From assembly GCA_023412475.1 (NCBI GenBank), contig JAEYNR010000078.1:1-62193 (forward strand): 62,193 nt of DNA, given 5' to 3'. A program made the position numbers and the translations under genes. How positions within the stretch are numbered: the stretch's first letter is position 1; each line of letters begins with the position of its first letter. The notes below the pieces were generated by a model that worked only from the letters and a program-made list of their open reading frames with translations, ran no database searches and was not told the origin of the DNA. Source of the DNA: Fibrobacterota bacterium (GTDB taxonomy: Bacteria; Fibrobacterota; Chitinivibrionia; Chitinivibrionales; Chitinispirillaceae). This document shows positions 44,919 to 54,544 of the stretch, in pieces.

Positions 44919-47282
44919 TCAACCCTCAGTTATTTCGAATCCGTCAGATTGAATAAGTTTTAAGGTGGCATCTACCACCTCAGGATCGTATCTGGATCCT
45001 TTGTATTTTTTAATTTCCTCGATAGCGACATCGATACCCAGTGCAGCCCTGTATGGTCGCATCGAGGTTATTGCTTCAACCACATCTGCTACCGAAATTA
45101 TTCTGGCGGCAGGTAAGATTTGAGCATGTGTAAGCTCTCTGGGATAGCCTGAACCATCGCATCGTTCATGGTGTTGAAAAACGATTTCAGCGATAGGCCA
45201 TGGGAATTCAATGTTTTTAAGTGTATTGTATCCCTCTTCGGCATGCTGTTTTATTAATTCGAATTCAATCGGTTTTAGGTCGCCTGGTTTATTGAGTATT
45301 TCTGCGGGGATAAAGATCTTACCAATATCGTGAAGTAACGCTGCCACGCGAATTTCCTGTAAATGATTTTCATCAAGCGCCAATTCCCGGCCTATAGCCA
45401 TTGACAACCCAGCTACCCTTCGCTGATGACCTGCGGTATAAGGATCTTTGTTTGCAACGGTAATAGAAAGAGTCTTAATTATGCCTTCAAGAGTTTCTTT
45501 TAATTTTTCGATAGAGCTAATCAGTTCGTTTTGCTGGTACTGGATTGCATCTACCATGTCAATACTTCTATATATGTTGTTTACGATTCTGCGGATACCG
45601 GTGTGGATACTGTTTATGTGGTTATTCATATCCAAAATGAGAAATCCGACCTGCTTCTCCCCATAGATCAATGCCTCAACCATAAATGAAAATCTCTCGT
45701 TAGTAAAGAAGAAACTATCTGGGATCAGAAGTTCAGAAGGGAATGCCAACCCATCATTGGGCAATGGATAGCGCACCTCTTCAGAATAAGCCAGAACCAA
45801 ACGAGCGATATTGGTGTTTTCACTTTGCTCATATAAGGACATATATGCTGATTTAATACCTAGTTCGATGAGATTGTGGTACAGAATATCCAAAATTTTC
45901 TTCTGATCAAGCCTCATATCCAGTTGATCACGCAGTTGGTTGAGCACGAACTCTTCGCGCATCGCATTATTGCATGTTTTACGGGTAAGCTTCAGTGCTT
46001 TTAACTCCAGCATACTCATAGCTGGCCAAAATAAATGATCACCGGTCGAAGGTGAGAAACCGCACTCACAGATGCTGTTACGAAGCTGTTGCAGCATCCT
46101 GCATATAATCACTTCATCTACTTCCAGATGAAGATTTATGTTTAAAAAATTTCGCCATGAACTAAGGAAAATATCCTCATTTCGCGTCTGGCCTGCTTTG
46201 AGAAAAGAGGTAATCAGCTCGTCGGCCATTTCGTTTTCATCCTTGAAGTGACGGTCGTATGAAATGCCTTGGAGGAAGGATACTATCAGTTTGCGGTGTT
46301 GATCAAGAGAGGTCGAATTAAAAGGGTTTTGATTATTTTCCTGGTCAGAGCAGGCAGTGGTTTTTGATAAATCGTGAGCAATGTTGCAGCCGCAGGACTC
46401 ACGGACTATCAGTCTGGAGCCGAGGGTAGTTATAAGAGGAATTTTATTATTCTCCGAAAAGCTGCCGTCCAGAATATTTATAAGAAGCGACATGGCGCTC
46501 CATCCTTCACGCTGTAGTGGCTGCCGGACTGTGGTCATCGGTGGTTTGGTTGTGGAACATTTGGGAATATCATCTACACCAACTACAGCGATATCTTCAG
46601 GAACATGGAAACCCTGGTGCTCCAGTTCGCGAATTGCACTGATAGCCATTTCGTCATTGCATGACACAATTACCTCTGGCCTCTTTTTCGAACTAAGCAT
46701 ATGTCTTACTGCCAGGGTACCTGAATTTTCCAGATAATCGCCATTATAAACTAAATCATTATCGACTGGAATATGGTATTCTGTTAAAACCTCTTTAAAA
46801 GCGCAATATCGGACCTCAGCGTGATAGGAGCCTGATAATCCCTTTATGAATCCAAACGAACGGTATTTGTGCTTTTCAATTAAATGCAGGATCATCTCTC
46901 TCATACCGCAAAATGAATCGATAACTATTGAGGGCACTTTGGGATGGCTTCGTCCGACAAAAACTACCGGTAGTGAGCGAAAGCTCTCCCGAAACCGAAA
47001 AAGAGCTTTATCATCAAGGCGTATCCCCACCGAATCTGACAGTATAATAAGTCCATCCAGACGATGCTCGGTTGCAAGTTTATATAAAATATTTCTTTCG
47101 CACCTGAAGTTCCCTTCAGCATCGGGGTTGAGAAGGCCTCCCTCCAAACAGATCAGATTGATATTTCGATTCTGAGCAAAATCCGATACACCTTGCAAGA
47201 TGCCGAACTGGTACTGACTATCCGTGTGATCAATCAGAAAGCCTACCGTCAGTCTGTTGTTTGCTGAAGAGTGAAGACCCAT
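44919..47282 (-). CDS. LacI-type sugar-sensor domain fused to an HD-GYP domain
   Basis: The 787-residue protein starts directly with a LacI/GalR ligand-binding fold (~10-310): 'VGFLIDHTDSQYQFGILQGV', 'VVSCNDEMAISAIRELEHQG', and the ending 'LGSRLIVRESCGC'. There is no HTH and no signal peptide, so sensing should be cytoplasmic. A helical linker and a possible GAF-like region (~460-590) lead to an HD-GYP domain (~605-787) with 'LLHDIGKIFIPAEIL' (~650) and 'HHERCDGSGYP' (~707). HD-GYP proteins hydrolyse c-di-GMP. The fusion suggests sugar-controlled c-di-GMP breakdown (inference). Confidence 0.92.
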   Translation of the reverse strand: MGLHSSANNRLTVGFLIDHTDSQYQFGILQGVSDFAQNRNINLICLEGGLLNPDAEGNFRCERNILYKLATEHRLDGLIILSDSVGIRLDDKALFRFRESFRSLPVVFVGRSHPKVPSIVIDSFCGMREMILHLIEKHKYRSFGFIKGLSGSYHAEVRYCAFKEVLTEYHIPVDNDLVYNGDYLENSGTLAVRHMLSSKKRPEVIVSCNDEMAISAIRELEHQGFHVPEDIAVVGVDDIPKCSTTKPPMTTVRQPLQREGWSAMSLLINILDGSFSENNKIPLITTLGSRLIVRESCGCNIAHDLSKTTACSDQENNQNPFNSTSLDQHRKLIVSFLQGISYDRHFKDENEMADELITSFLKAGQTRNEDIFLSSWRNFLNINLHLEVDEVIICRMLQQLRNSICECGFSPSTGDHLFWPAMSMLELKALKLTRKTCNNAMREEFVLNQLRDQLDMRLDQKKILDILYHNLIELGIKSAYMSLYEQSENTNIARLVLAYSEEVRYPLPNDGLAFPSELLIPDSFFFTNERFSFMVEALIYGEKQVGFLILDMNNHINSIHTGIRRIVNNIYRSIDMVDAIQYQQNELISSIEKLKETLEGIIKTLSITVANKDPYTAGHQRRVAGLSMAIGRELALDENHLQEIRVAALLHDIGKIFIPAEILNKPGDLKPIEFELIKQHAEEGYNTLKNIEFPWPIAEIVFQHHERCDGSGYPRELTHAQILPAARIISVADVVEAITSMRPYRAALGIDVAIEEIKKYKGSRYDPEVVDATLKLIQSDGFEITEG

Positions 47283-47580
47283 ATAATAAGAAAACCCAGT
47301 TTAATTGATACACTTAAAATGCGGTTTGTAGTTACTGCAAAGACAATATCGTATGATACATTTTTATTAGAATCAATTCAATGTATTTATACTATTCGTT
47401 AAAGTGATAACCTGTTTAAAACTGGCTAAGTATTGGCAATTTTTGATATGTGACGGTAGTGTTTCTGTGTCGTATTTCGTATTTTTGATTTATTTAAAAT
47501 TTAAAAATGGTGATTTGGAATTTTCTTTCCGAATTAGATAGTTGAGTAGTTATTTAGTTATTAATAAATATGGAGCGGTG
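47283..47580. other. divergent region before the DnaE-type gene
   Basis: A 298-nt AT-rich gap. ATAGTTGAGTAGTTAT (47538-47553) resembles motifs before the TPR gene (20536) and purE (37659). Probably contains promoters for both divergent genes. Confidence 0.4.
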
Positions 47581-50499
47581 GTGAATACAATCCTGTGTGC
47601 TATCAGTAATTTTTCCATTCTGCGGGGGGTGCTTTCGCCGCAGATGATCTGTAAAACCGCCTGTGAAATGGGATATGAAGCGGTTGCCCTCACAGACCGC
47701 AACAATCTTTATGCACTCCCGGAATTTCTTCGCTGGTGCAGGGAGTACCGACTTACCCCAATTATTGCGGCAGAACTGGTTGTTTGCGGTGGTGAAACAC
47801 TGCTTTACGCCGAAGGGGATAATGGGTTTTCCAATCTGTGTCGTATTATAAGTGAATATCATTGCCGTAAAGATTTCAGCCTGGTGTCTTCGATCCTGTC
47901 TGGTCCTGATGGGATTCATGCTGTTTGCGATTCTCTTACTCTGATCGATTCATTGAAAAGTGCACTTCCGGTTTATTACCGGATGAGACGCCCGAAAATT
48001 CCTCCTTTATCTTTACGCAAGGCGGGCATTCCCTGCATTATTGCTCCTCCGATGGTTTTCTCTTCTGATACTGACTTTCAAACGCACCGTTTTTTAAGGA
48101 CGATTGATAATAATACTACTCTTTCCAGGTTGGCGGAAACAGAGATTTTTTCCCCCGATGCAATGTTTATGTCCTGGCAAAAATTATGTGATCGTTTCGA
48201 GGTGTTTGATTATGCAATAGAATCAACAGAAAAGTTCTGTCAAACCATCTGTTCAAGAAAAGAGTTCGGTGCACCACTTATGCCTGGATTCACCTGCGGA
48301 AAATCTTCTGTAGAGTATTTGCGATCAAAGGCATTCGAGGGTGCGCTAAGAAGATATGGAGCGCTTTCTGAAGCGGTGGTTACCAGATTGAATTACGAGC
48401 TGGAACTTATCGAAAAAAAAGGTTTTTCCGATTATTTCCTGGTGGTGGATGATATTGTCAGACAGTCACCGCGTACCTGTGGCAGAGGTTCCGGCGCTGC
48501 GAGCATTATCGCGTTTTCATTAGGCATAACTAACGTTGACCCAATAAGATACAATCTTATGTTTGAGCGGTTTCTTAACCCTGGAAGAGTCGATCCGCCC
48601 GATATCGATGTGGACTTTGCCTGGGATGAGCGGGATGATGTTCTGGATTATGTTTTTGACAAATACGGTAATGAGCATGCTGCCATGGTAGCCACTCATC
48701 TCACCTGTGGTGCGCGCATGGCCATAAGGGAGGTTGCACGAATCTATGGCTTGACCGAGGAGGAGATCAGCAGGGTTACTGCAAAAATTCCCTACTTTGT
48801 GGATCTGGAGGAATATGCGCAGAGCATTGTGGAAGTTTTAAAGCAGTGGCCGGCTATGAAAGGGGTTGAGCTGGATCCTCCCTGGCCCGAAATCCTGGAG
48901 AAGGCGGGAAAAATTATCGGGATGCCAAGAGGTATAGGGACTCATTGCGGGGGGGTGGTGATAACTACCGAACTGATTAATACTGTTGCTCCGATTCAGT
49001 ATTCGGCAAAAGGCTATCCTATCATTCAGTGGGAAAAGGATGGCGCGGAGGAGATGGGGCTTGTAAAAATAGATCTTCTGGGAAACCGTTCGCTTGCAGT
49101 TATCAGGGATGCAATTGCAAATATAAAGGCAGAAGGCATTACCTTTGATGAGCACAACTGGGATCCTCAATCCGATGCTTCAACCACAGAGCTTTTCTCC
49201 AAAGGGGAAAGCATGGGGGTTTTTTATGTGGAATCACCTGCCATGCGATTATTGCAGCGAAAAAGTGGCACCGGAGATTTTGATCATCTGGTGATTCACT
49301 CTTCTATTATTCGTCCTGCAGCAAACAAATATATAAGAGAGTATTTAAAACGGCTTCACGGTGAACCCTGGACTGCTTTACATCCAAAACTGAATGAAAC
49401 CCTCTCTGAGACTTTTGGAATTATGGTTTATCAGGAAGATGTTTCAAAGGTGGCTATGGCACTGGCGGATTTTTCGGTTGAGGATGCTGACATGTTAAGA
49501 AAAATCATGTCCAAAAAAACAAAGACTGCCAGATTTGAAGATTACCGGAAAATGTTTTTTAATGGGGCAATTAAAAACGGAGTGACTGAACTGGTGATTA
49601 AGGAGATCTGGGAGATGATGCTTTCTTTTAGCGGATACTCTTTCTGTAAACCTCACTCTGCAAGTTATGTTCAGGTTTCGTTTCAATCAGGATATATAAA
49701 AGCTCATTTCGGGGCTTCCTTTATGGCTGCGGTATTATCCAATTACGGTGGTTATTATTCGACACAGGCATATATCAGTGAAGCCATGCGGATGGGGATA
49801 AGGATAATTCCTCCCGATGTTAACAAAAGTAATTACCGTTATTATTCGAGAAAAAACTGCATTATTGTTGGCTTTTGTCAGATAAAGGGGCTAAGTAACA
49901 GTGCGCAGCAACGGATCATTCAGGAACGATCAAATGGGGGCCTTTTTAACAATATGGATGATTTTTTATCCAGGAGTGGTGTTTTGGAATCGGATGCTGA
50001 AAAGCTTATTCTGGCTGGTGCGTGTGACTGTTTTGCCTCAGGTGCTGCCCGTCCGCAACTTTTCTGGCAGATGCGTCGTTTTTTCCGCAGCAGTGCCGCT
50101 GAATCGGTTCCACAACTAAATGCTCTTTCTCCTTCCCAGTTTCTTCAATATCAATATAAGACTCTGGGTTTTTTGACAGTATGTCACCCGATTACACTGG
50201 TAAAATTTTCCAGAAAAATCAGTATCAAAGCCAAAGATATCGATAAATGGGTGGGAAAGAGAGTGGTAATTGCGGGCTGGTGTATTACTGCAAAAACGGT
50301 ATCCACAAAGCTTGGCACTACTATGGAATTTGTTACCTTTGAAGATGAGACCGGGTTGATAGAAACGGTGTTTTTCCCACAGATTTATTCCAGATATGCT
50401 GCGATACTTCAGTACCATGCGGCTTTTGTAATAATCGGGATGGTAAGCTGTGAGTTTGGAGTGGCAACTTTGGAAGTGGAAAAGCTGGAGCGTCCTTGA
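47581..50499 (+). CDS. DnaE-type DNA polymerase III alpha subunit, probably the DnaE2/ImuC-like class
   Basis: From GTG 47581 (ggag upstream; a TTG at 47542 is a weaker alternative) the product has 972 residues. This is shorter than a replicative DnaE and near the DnaE2 class. The PHP region (~1-250) lacks the usual HxHxxYS metal ligands, reading 'CAISNFSILRG', so its proofreading-type activity looks dead. The polymerase core has 'CGRGSGAASIIAFSLG' (~298), 'PPDIDVDF' with catalytic Asps (~338), and 'EDVSKVAMALADFS'. A C-terminal OB-fold (~875-960) follows. There is no imuA or imuB next to it, so a mutagenic repair role is only inferred. Confidence 0.85.
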   Translation: MNTILCAISNFSILRGVLSPQMICKTACEMGYEAVALTDRNNLYALPEFLRWCREYRLTPIIAAELVVCGGETLLYAEGDNGFSNLCRIISEYHCRKDFSLVSSILSGPDGIHAVCDSLTLIDSLKSALPVYYRMRRPKIPPLSLRKAGIPCIIAPPMVFSSDTDFQTHRFLRTIDNNTTLSRLAETEIFSPDAMFMSWQKLCDRFEVFDYAIESTEKFCQTICSRKEFGAPLMPGFTCGKSSVEYLRSKAFEGALRRYGALSEAVVTRLNYELELIEKKGFSDYFLVVDDIVRQSPRTCGRGSGAASIIAFSLGITNVDPIRYNLMFERFLNPGRVDPPDIDVDFAWDERDDVLDYVFDKYGNEHAAMVATHLTCGARMAIREVARIYGLTEEEISRVTAKIPYFVDLEEYAQSIVEVLKQWPAMKGVELDPPWPEILEKAGKIIGMPRGIGTHCGGVVITTELINTVAPIQYSAKGYPIIQWEKDGAEEMGLVKIDLLGNRSLAVIRDAIANIKAEGITFDEHNWDPQSDASTTELFSKGESMGVFYVESPAMRLLQRKSGTGDFDHLVIHSSIIRPAANKYIREYLKRLHGEPWTALHPKLNETLSETFGIMVYQEDVSKVAMALADFSVEDADMLRKIMSKKTKTARFEDYRKMFFNGAIKNGVTELVIKEIWEMMLSFSGYSFCKPHSASYVQVSFQSGYIKAHFGASFMAAVLSNYGGYYSTQAYISEAMRMGIRIIPPDVNKSNYRYYSRKNCIIVGFCQIKGLSNSAQQRIIQERSNGGLFNNMDDFLSRSGVLESDAEKLILAGACDCFASGAARPQLFWQMRRFFRSSAAESVPQLNALSPSQFLQYQYKTLGFLTVCHPITLVKFSRKISIKAKDIDKWVGKRVVIAGWCITAKTVSTKLGTTMEFVTFEDETGLIETVFFPQIYSRYAAILQYHAAFVIIGMVSCEFGVATLEVEKLERP

Positions 50500-50688
50500 A
50501 GAGTGCAGTCCAAGGTTTAAACCTGAAAACCGCAGCAAGCTACAGCTGGGCACAAAACAAGGATGACAATAATAGAGGTAAAAAAAAGCTTGAATATCCT
50601 TGAAACCGTAATTAAAACCTTGATCAACTGGGCTCCCTTATATACTTTTTTGATGTTGCTGGTTTATTTCTATATATAGGAGGGTTTT

Positions 50689-51417
50689 ATGAAAAACGTT
50701 TCAGTTTTTCTGATCGGTTTTCTGACAGCATTGTGTTTTGCACAGCAGGAGCAGATCGATTCTGTCAGTACAGTTACTACACCGGTTGATCAGAAGAGCG
50801 TGGTCAAGTCAATTCTTGATCAGTGCGGAATCACCAACCTTGGTATTCAAGATGTGGCTACCTTTGAAGATGGCAATGTGGTAGCACTTAATCTCTCAAA
50901 CAGAGAAGTAAGTCAGGATGGAATCAGTAAGATTCCTGCGGATATCGGCAAATTGAGCTTTCTTCGCAGCTTCGATTGTTCTGGAAATATTATCTCCAAA
51001 ATTCCTCCGGAGATCGCAAATTGTGTAAATCTGCAGAAACTTAATGCATCAAGTAATCGTCTGGACTCCATACCGGTGGAGATCGGTTCGCTGGTTAATC
51101 TGGTTGATCTTGATTTTCGCCACAATCGTCTGGTTTTTGTCCCACCCACCATAAGCAAGCTGGTTAATGTTAAATATCTGAGGTTATGGGGAAACAGGCT
51201 GGAATCGCTTCCTGACGAGCTTACTTCCATGACTTCTCTTGAGGAGTTGTATCTGAAGGATAATCGTCTGACAATGCTTCCGGAGGGCATAATCAGCATG
51301 CAAAAACTATCCTATGTCGATTTCATCGGAAACAAACTCTGCAATCTAAGCCCAAAACTTAATGCCTGGGCGTTAAAGAAGGATAAACAGTATAAATCGG
51401 CTCAAAAATGCTGGTGA
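50689..51417 (+). CDS. exported leucine-rich-repeat protein
   Basis: The 242-residue protein has a signal peptide (~1-18, 'VFLIGFLTALCFAQQ'). Six or so leucine-rich repeats of the bacterial 'LxxLxxLxLxxNxLxxIPxEI' type run from ~60 to ~225. Such proteins usually mediate protein binding at the surface. A strong Shine-Dalgarno (aggaggg) precedes the ATG. An intrinsic terminator follows directly. Confidence 0.9.
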   Translation: MKNVSVFLIGFLTALCFAQQEQIDSVSTVTTPVDQKSVVKSILDQCGITNLGIQDVATFEDGNVVALNLSNREVSQDGISKIPADIGKLSFLRSFDCSGNIISKIPPEIANCVNLQKLNASSNRLDSIPVEIGSLVNLVDLDFRHNRLVFVPPTISKLVNVKYLRLWGNRLESLPDELTSMTSLEELYLKDNRLTMLPEGIISMQKLSYVDFIGNKLCNLSPKLNAWALKKDKQYKSAQKCW

Positions 51418-51424
51418 CAGGAAG

Positions 51425-51446
51425 GGGTGGTTTAAACCACCCTTTT
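51425..51446 (+). terminator. intrinsic terminator
   Basis: GGGTGGTTT is followed directly by its complement AAACCACCC (51425-51442) and then TTTT. It lies 8 nt after the LRR gene stop. Confidence 0.85.
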
Positions 51447-51527
51447 ATCCATTTTTCTATTTGACTTCATCTTTATTGTGCATCGAATCAGGTATCTATC
51501 AAAATAAGTAAAGCACTCCAAAACTAA

Positions 51528-51582
51528 AGTTTCCCATTTCCTGTTTTTATGGAATTCTTTTTTCGAATTTCGTGCTTATTCT
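51528..51582 (+). repeat. dispersed intergenic repeat, copy L
   Basis: 'tttcccatttcctgttttta', 'ttttttcgaatttcgtgctta' without its last base, same orientation as copy B. Confidence 0.65.
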
Positions 51583-51606
51583 TTGTATAAATAAATTTGG
51601 GGTTTC

Positions 51607-51640
51607 GTAACTACAGGTAAAAAAAGAGCTGAGTAGTTAC
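51607..51640. repeat. GTAACTAC / GTAGTTAC hairpin, second copy
   Basis: GTAACTAC (51607-51614) pairs with GTAGTTAC (51633-51640). The loop contains AAAAGAGCTG, as does the minus-strand loop of the hairpin at 6456-6487. It is followed by 'atgttttta'. It sits 167 nt upstream of the peroxiredoxin gene. Confidence 0.6.
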
Positions 51641-51807
51641 ATGTTTTTATTACTGGAAACCTGATTTCTTATTTATATTAGGTTTACTGTAGCAATTAAG
51701 GGATATCTTCGGATCATTAACTTAGTCTATAGTAGATGATGCCTTTGTACTGCTATAGATTTGATATCGCAGATTAGTGTCGGCAGCACAATTTTGGGAG
51801 AAAAAAA

Positions 51808-52275
51808 ATGAAAAAGTTGATAAAAGGATCGATTGCACCGGATTTCAAACTTTCAGATCAGAATGGTAAACAGGTCAGATTGAGTGACCATAGAGGACAT
51901 AAGGCGCTGATTTATTTCTATCCTAAAGCACTTACTTCCGGATGCACAGCGCAATCCTGTTCGGTACGGGATGCAAAGCCAGTTTTATTTGTTAAAGGTG
52001 TTGATATACTTGGTATAAGCCCTGATCTTCCGGAAAAACAACTCGAATTTGATAATAAACATAATCTGGGCTTTCCGCTACTGTCGGATCCGGATCACAG
52101 GACAGCCCAAGCTTATGGAGTGTGGGGAGAGAAGAACATGTATGGAAGAAAGTATATGGGTATAATCAGGTCAAGTTTTCTGGTGGATGAGAATGGGGTT
52201 ATCATTAATGCCTGGTATAAGGTTTCACCAAAAGATACGGTTTCAAAAGCTGAAAAAGAACTGAACGGGCTATGA
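51808..52275 (+). CDS. bcp: thiol peroxidase of the Bcp/PrxQ family
   Basis: The 155-residue peroxiredoxin reduces hydroperoxides with thioredoxin. It has the N-terminal 'GSIAPDFKLSDQNG' fold, peroxidatic Cys in 'TSGCTAQSC' (Cys ~46) with a second Cys five residues on, as in Bcp, and 'LLSDPDHRTAQAYGVWGEK'. The usual Pro of TPGC is Ser here. The Shine-Dalgarno gggaga precedes the ATG. Confidence 0.94.
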   Translation: MKKLIKGSIAPDFKLSDQNGKQVRLSDHRGHKALIYFYPKALTSGCTAQSCSVRDAKPVLFVKGVDILGISPDLPEKQLEFDNKHNLGFPLLSDPDHRTAQAYGVWGEKNMYGRKYMGIIRSSFLVDENGVIINAWYKVSPKDTVSKAEKELNGL

Positions 52276-52327
52276 GTTGCGAAGTTTGGTATATCCGGGT
52301 TCAAATTGTACTAAAATAATCTTGTAA

Positions 52328-52519
52328 ACCGAACATAAGAGATTGAAACGATATAGCAGCTCACCTGGAAATGATGGCAAAACAGATACGCCTGAAGCTT
52401 TTGAATGGGCAAAGAATAATTGTGGAAGCATAAAGTCCAAAAGGGTTAAATATTGGACAGTATGGGATGGAAAAGCTGATTTTGACAAACCAGTTCTTCG
52501 GGAAGATGATTGTTTTTAG
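52328..52519 (+). pseudogene. short coding-like remnant
   Basis: An open stretch of about 63 codons reads like real protein ('TPEAFEWAKNNCGSIKSKRV', then 'KYWTVWDGKADFDKPVLR') but has no ATG; a TTG stands at 52343. It could be a tiny gene or a broken one. I do not recognise a family. Confidence 0.35.
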
Positions 52520-52933
52520 TTCTCTGCGGTTTGTATATCAAATGACCCTCATTAAAGATAACTGTAGAACTGCCAATGAGTTGTTTAACCAGGGTTTTCT
52601 GTTTAATTCCCGAGATTGAAAAGGAATACAAATCCGCTTTTGAAGAAGGTCAAATGGGCTTGCTGAGAAGAACTCCAGGAAAGAATGTAAAGATACATTA
52701 TTTTTCGAATATGGGACTCGCATAGGGGACAGATAATGGAGCAAATATTGATGGATGTTGTCAATAGATAGCAATAGTTAAAAAGATGTTTTTCTTGAAA
52801 GATGGCTTTCTGCGTGCAGCGTTGATAGCATCCTTAGAATTGATCGAAATTTATCCGGTAACATTAGATTTTTATTAAAAACATCACTTGAAGATAGTCA
52901 ACCCATGATCCTGATAAAAAACGGAGGAATAAA
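52520..52933 (+). pseudogene. region of decayed coding sequence
   Basis: Short coding-like pieces occur in shifting plus-strand frames: 'MTLIKDNCRTANELFNQGF' near 52541, 'IEKEYKSAFEEGQMGLLRRT' near 52615, and 'KDGFLRAALIASLELIEIYP' near 52800. Stops or frame changes separate them. This is consistent with the remains of one or two genes next to the accessory region. Confidence 0.3.
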
Positions 52934-54031
52934 TTGAATTATAAGATGTCTGCCAGAACCTTACTCATTGTCGTATCAGTGTTTGATTTAGCAATTGCAT
53001 GTGGAATAGGTATTCCAAGAATTGAGAATGGTGAGTGGGCAAATAAGGATTCGATTTATGCTAACTGCGAAAAATGTTATTCAGGGAATGAGGAAGAGAT
53101 ACGCAATTGTAAAACACTGTATAACCGTACTGCTGAAAACCAGATAGTTCAAATTGAAGAACAGCGAAACAAGGCGTTGTCCTACATTCAATCGATGATA
53201 AAAGAAGTCAGGAGATTAAGAATAACACACGCTGAGCTTTGCTATTTTCCAAAAAAATATCCGGATTGTCAAAAATCTAAAGACACATTGGAAGTAATTA
53301 TTAATCTGAACAAGAATGAAATCAGAAATCTCGATGTTAAAACACTAACCAAATATGAGACTTTTTTAAGGAGTCTTAAAGAACGCAAAAAAGATGTGGT
53401 TCAATTTCAGAATTTGCTTCTAACACGTCCCAAAGAGTTAAAAGCCAGGAATGTAACACTCTCTTTACTGAACACGATTCCATTCGCTAGAATCGAAGAT
53501 AGAATAGTTAATGCAGATCATTGGTTATATCTTTTTGGGCAATACTCGGCATTTGTTGAGGGATGTGAATCGTATGAAGTATTTAAAATCATTGCAGAAT
53601 CAAATACCTTATTAAATGTAATATTTATCTCTCAGAGCGAATATGGTCCATATAACAGGCCTGTTAATGGTGGAACGTTTTTTACGGATGTATCATATGC
53701 TTCCGTTAAAAAAGGCATCTCAGCCTGTTTGCTTTTAAAGGGAGAGGAAGAAAAGATTGCTTATGGTAATGACCATATTTTTACAGAAGGAGTTCAAAAC
53801 ACAATCTGGGCTTTGACACGCTTATACGAGAAGGAAGTCCTTGGAGAAGTTACCGAGGAAGAACGGAAAATGAAAGAAAATGAGTTCCATTCCGAATTGG
53901 GTTTAAAATATATCAAGCCGATAATTAATAATTTAATAAGGTACGATCGACATACCAGACGCGAACTGAGCTTTGGAACCCAGACCGGGGAGATGTTTAT
54001 TAAATTGAAAAGGATATATGATCTTCCGTAA
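52934..54031 (+). CDS. lipoprotein-like protein of unknown function
   Basis: The 365-residue protein has an N-terminal signal ('LLIVVSVFDLAIAC', ~9-22; the Cys could be lipid-modified). A helical, charged region (~60-170) and a second half with 'DHWLYLFGQYSAFVEGCESYEVFKI' follow. I recognise no family. The TTG at 52934 has a good Shine-Dalgarno (ggaggaa), with ATG five codons later as an alternative. Lower G+C and lack of known homologues suggest accessory DNA. Confidence 0.65.
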   Translation: MNYKMSARTLLIVVSVFDLAIACGIGIPRIENGEWANKDSIYANCEKCYSGNEEEIRNCKTLYNRTAENQIVQIEEQRNKALSYIQSMIKEVRRLRITHAELCYFPKKYPDCQKSKDTLEVIINLNKNEIRNLDVKTLTKYETFLRSLKERKKDVVQFQNLLLTRPKELKARNVTLSLLNTIPFARIEDRIVNADHWLYLFGQYSAFVEGCESYEVFKIIAESNTLLNVIFISQSEYGPYNRPVNGGTFFTDVSYASVKKGISACLLLKGEEEKIAYGNDHIFTEGVQNTIWALTRLYEKEVLGEVTEEERKMKENEFHSELGLKYIKPIINNLIRYDRHTRRELSFGTQTGEMFIKLKRIYDLP

Positions 54032-54221
54032 GGAGGAGAGTGGATCAAGGTTATCCCTGGATGAAGATGAAAAACCTGTAACAAATTAAAATCATTTGTG
54101 ATTTTCTAAAAGATTGCAGAGTTTTCATTCTTGTAGGCCAAAAATTGGTTGTTACCAATTATTTTTCCCTGTAGGGGAAACATTTCTGACCCGGTTGTAA
54201 GTTATAAGTCCCAAATAGTGA

Positions 54222-54455
54222 ATGAGGGTATCTATTGGAGATAAGGAAGAACCTGCAACCCGATCTGAATATTCTGGCTATGTTGGTGTCATATTTTCTC
54301 TATTAATGTCAGGTAAAGACCAAAGAACAATCGCAAAACAGCTAATGATTTTTGAGGAAAACGATATGGGGTTACCACCAAATGAAAAGCATGCGTTAAA
54401 GATCGGGGGAATTTTGATTGAAGCAAAGTATGCGATAGAAGAAGGACTGTCATAA
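54222..54455 (+). CDS. small hypothetical protein
   Basis: The 77-residue product contains 'GKDQRTIAKQLMIFEENDMG' and is otherwise unrecognised. No clear Shine-Dalgarno is present. It may be a genuine small gene or a remnant. Confidence 0.35.
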   Translation: MRVSIGDKEEPATRSEYSGYVGVIFSLLMSGKDQRTIAKQLMIFEENDMGLPPNEKHALKIGGILIEAKYAIEEGLS

Positions 54456-54544
54456 AGGATGGACTGAATTCCAGATTGCCCTTTTATCGATTAAATTGTA
54501 TCTTCTTTATTTACTATTAATTCAGTTTTCAGCCATTTTTCTCC

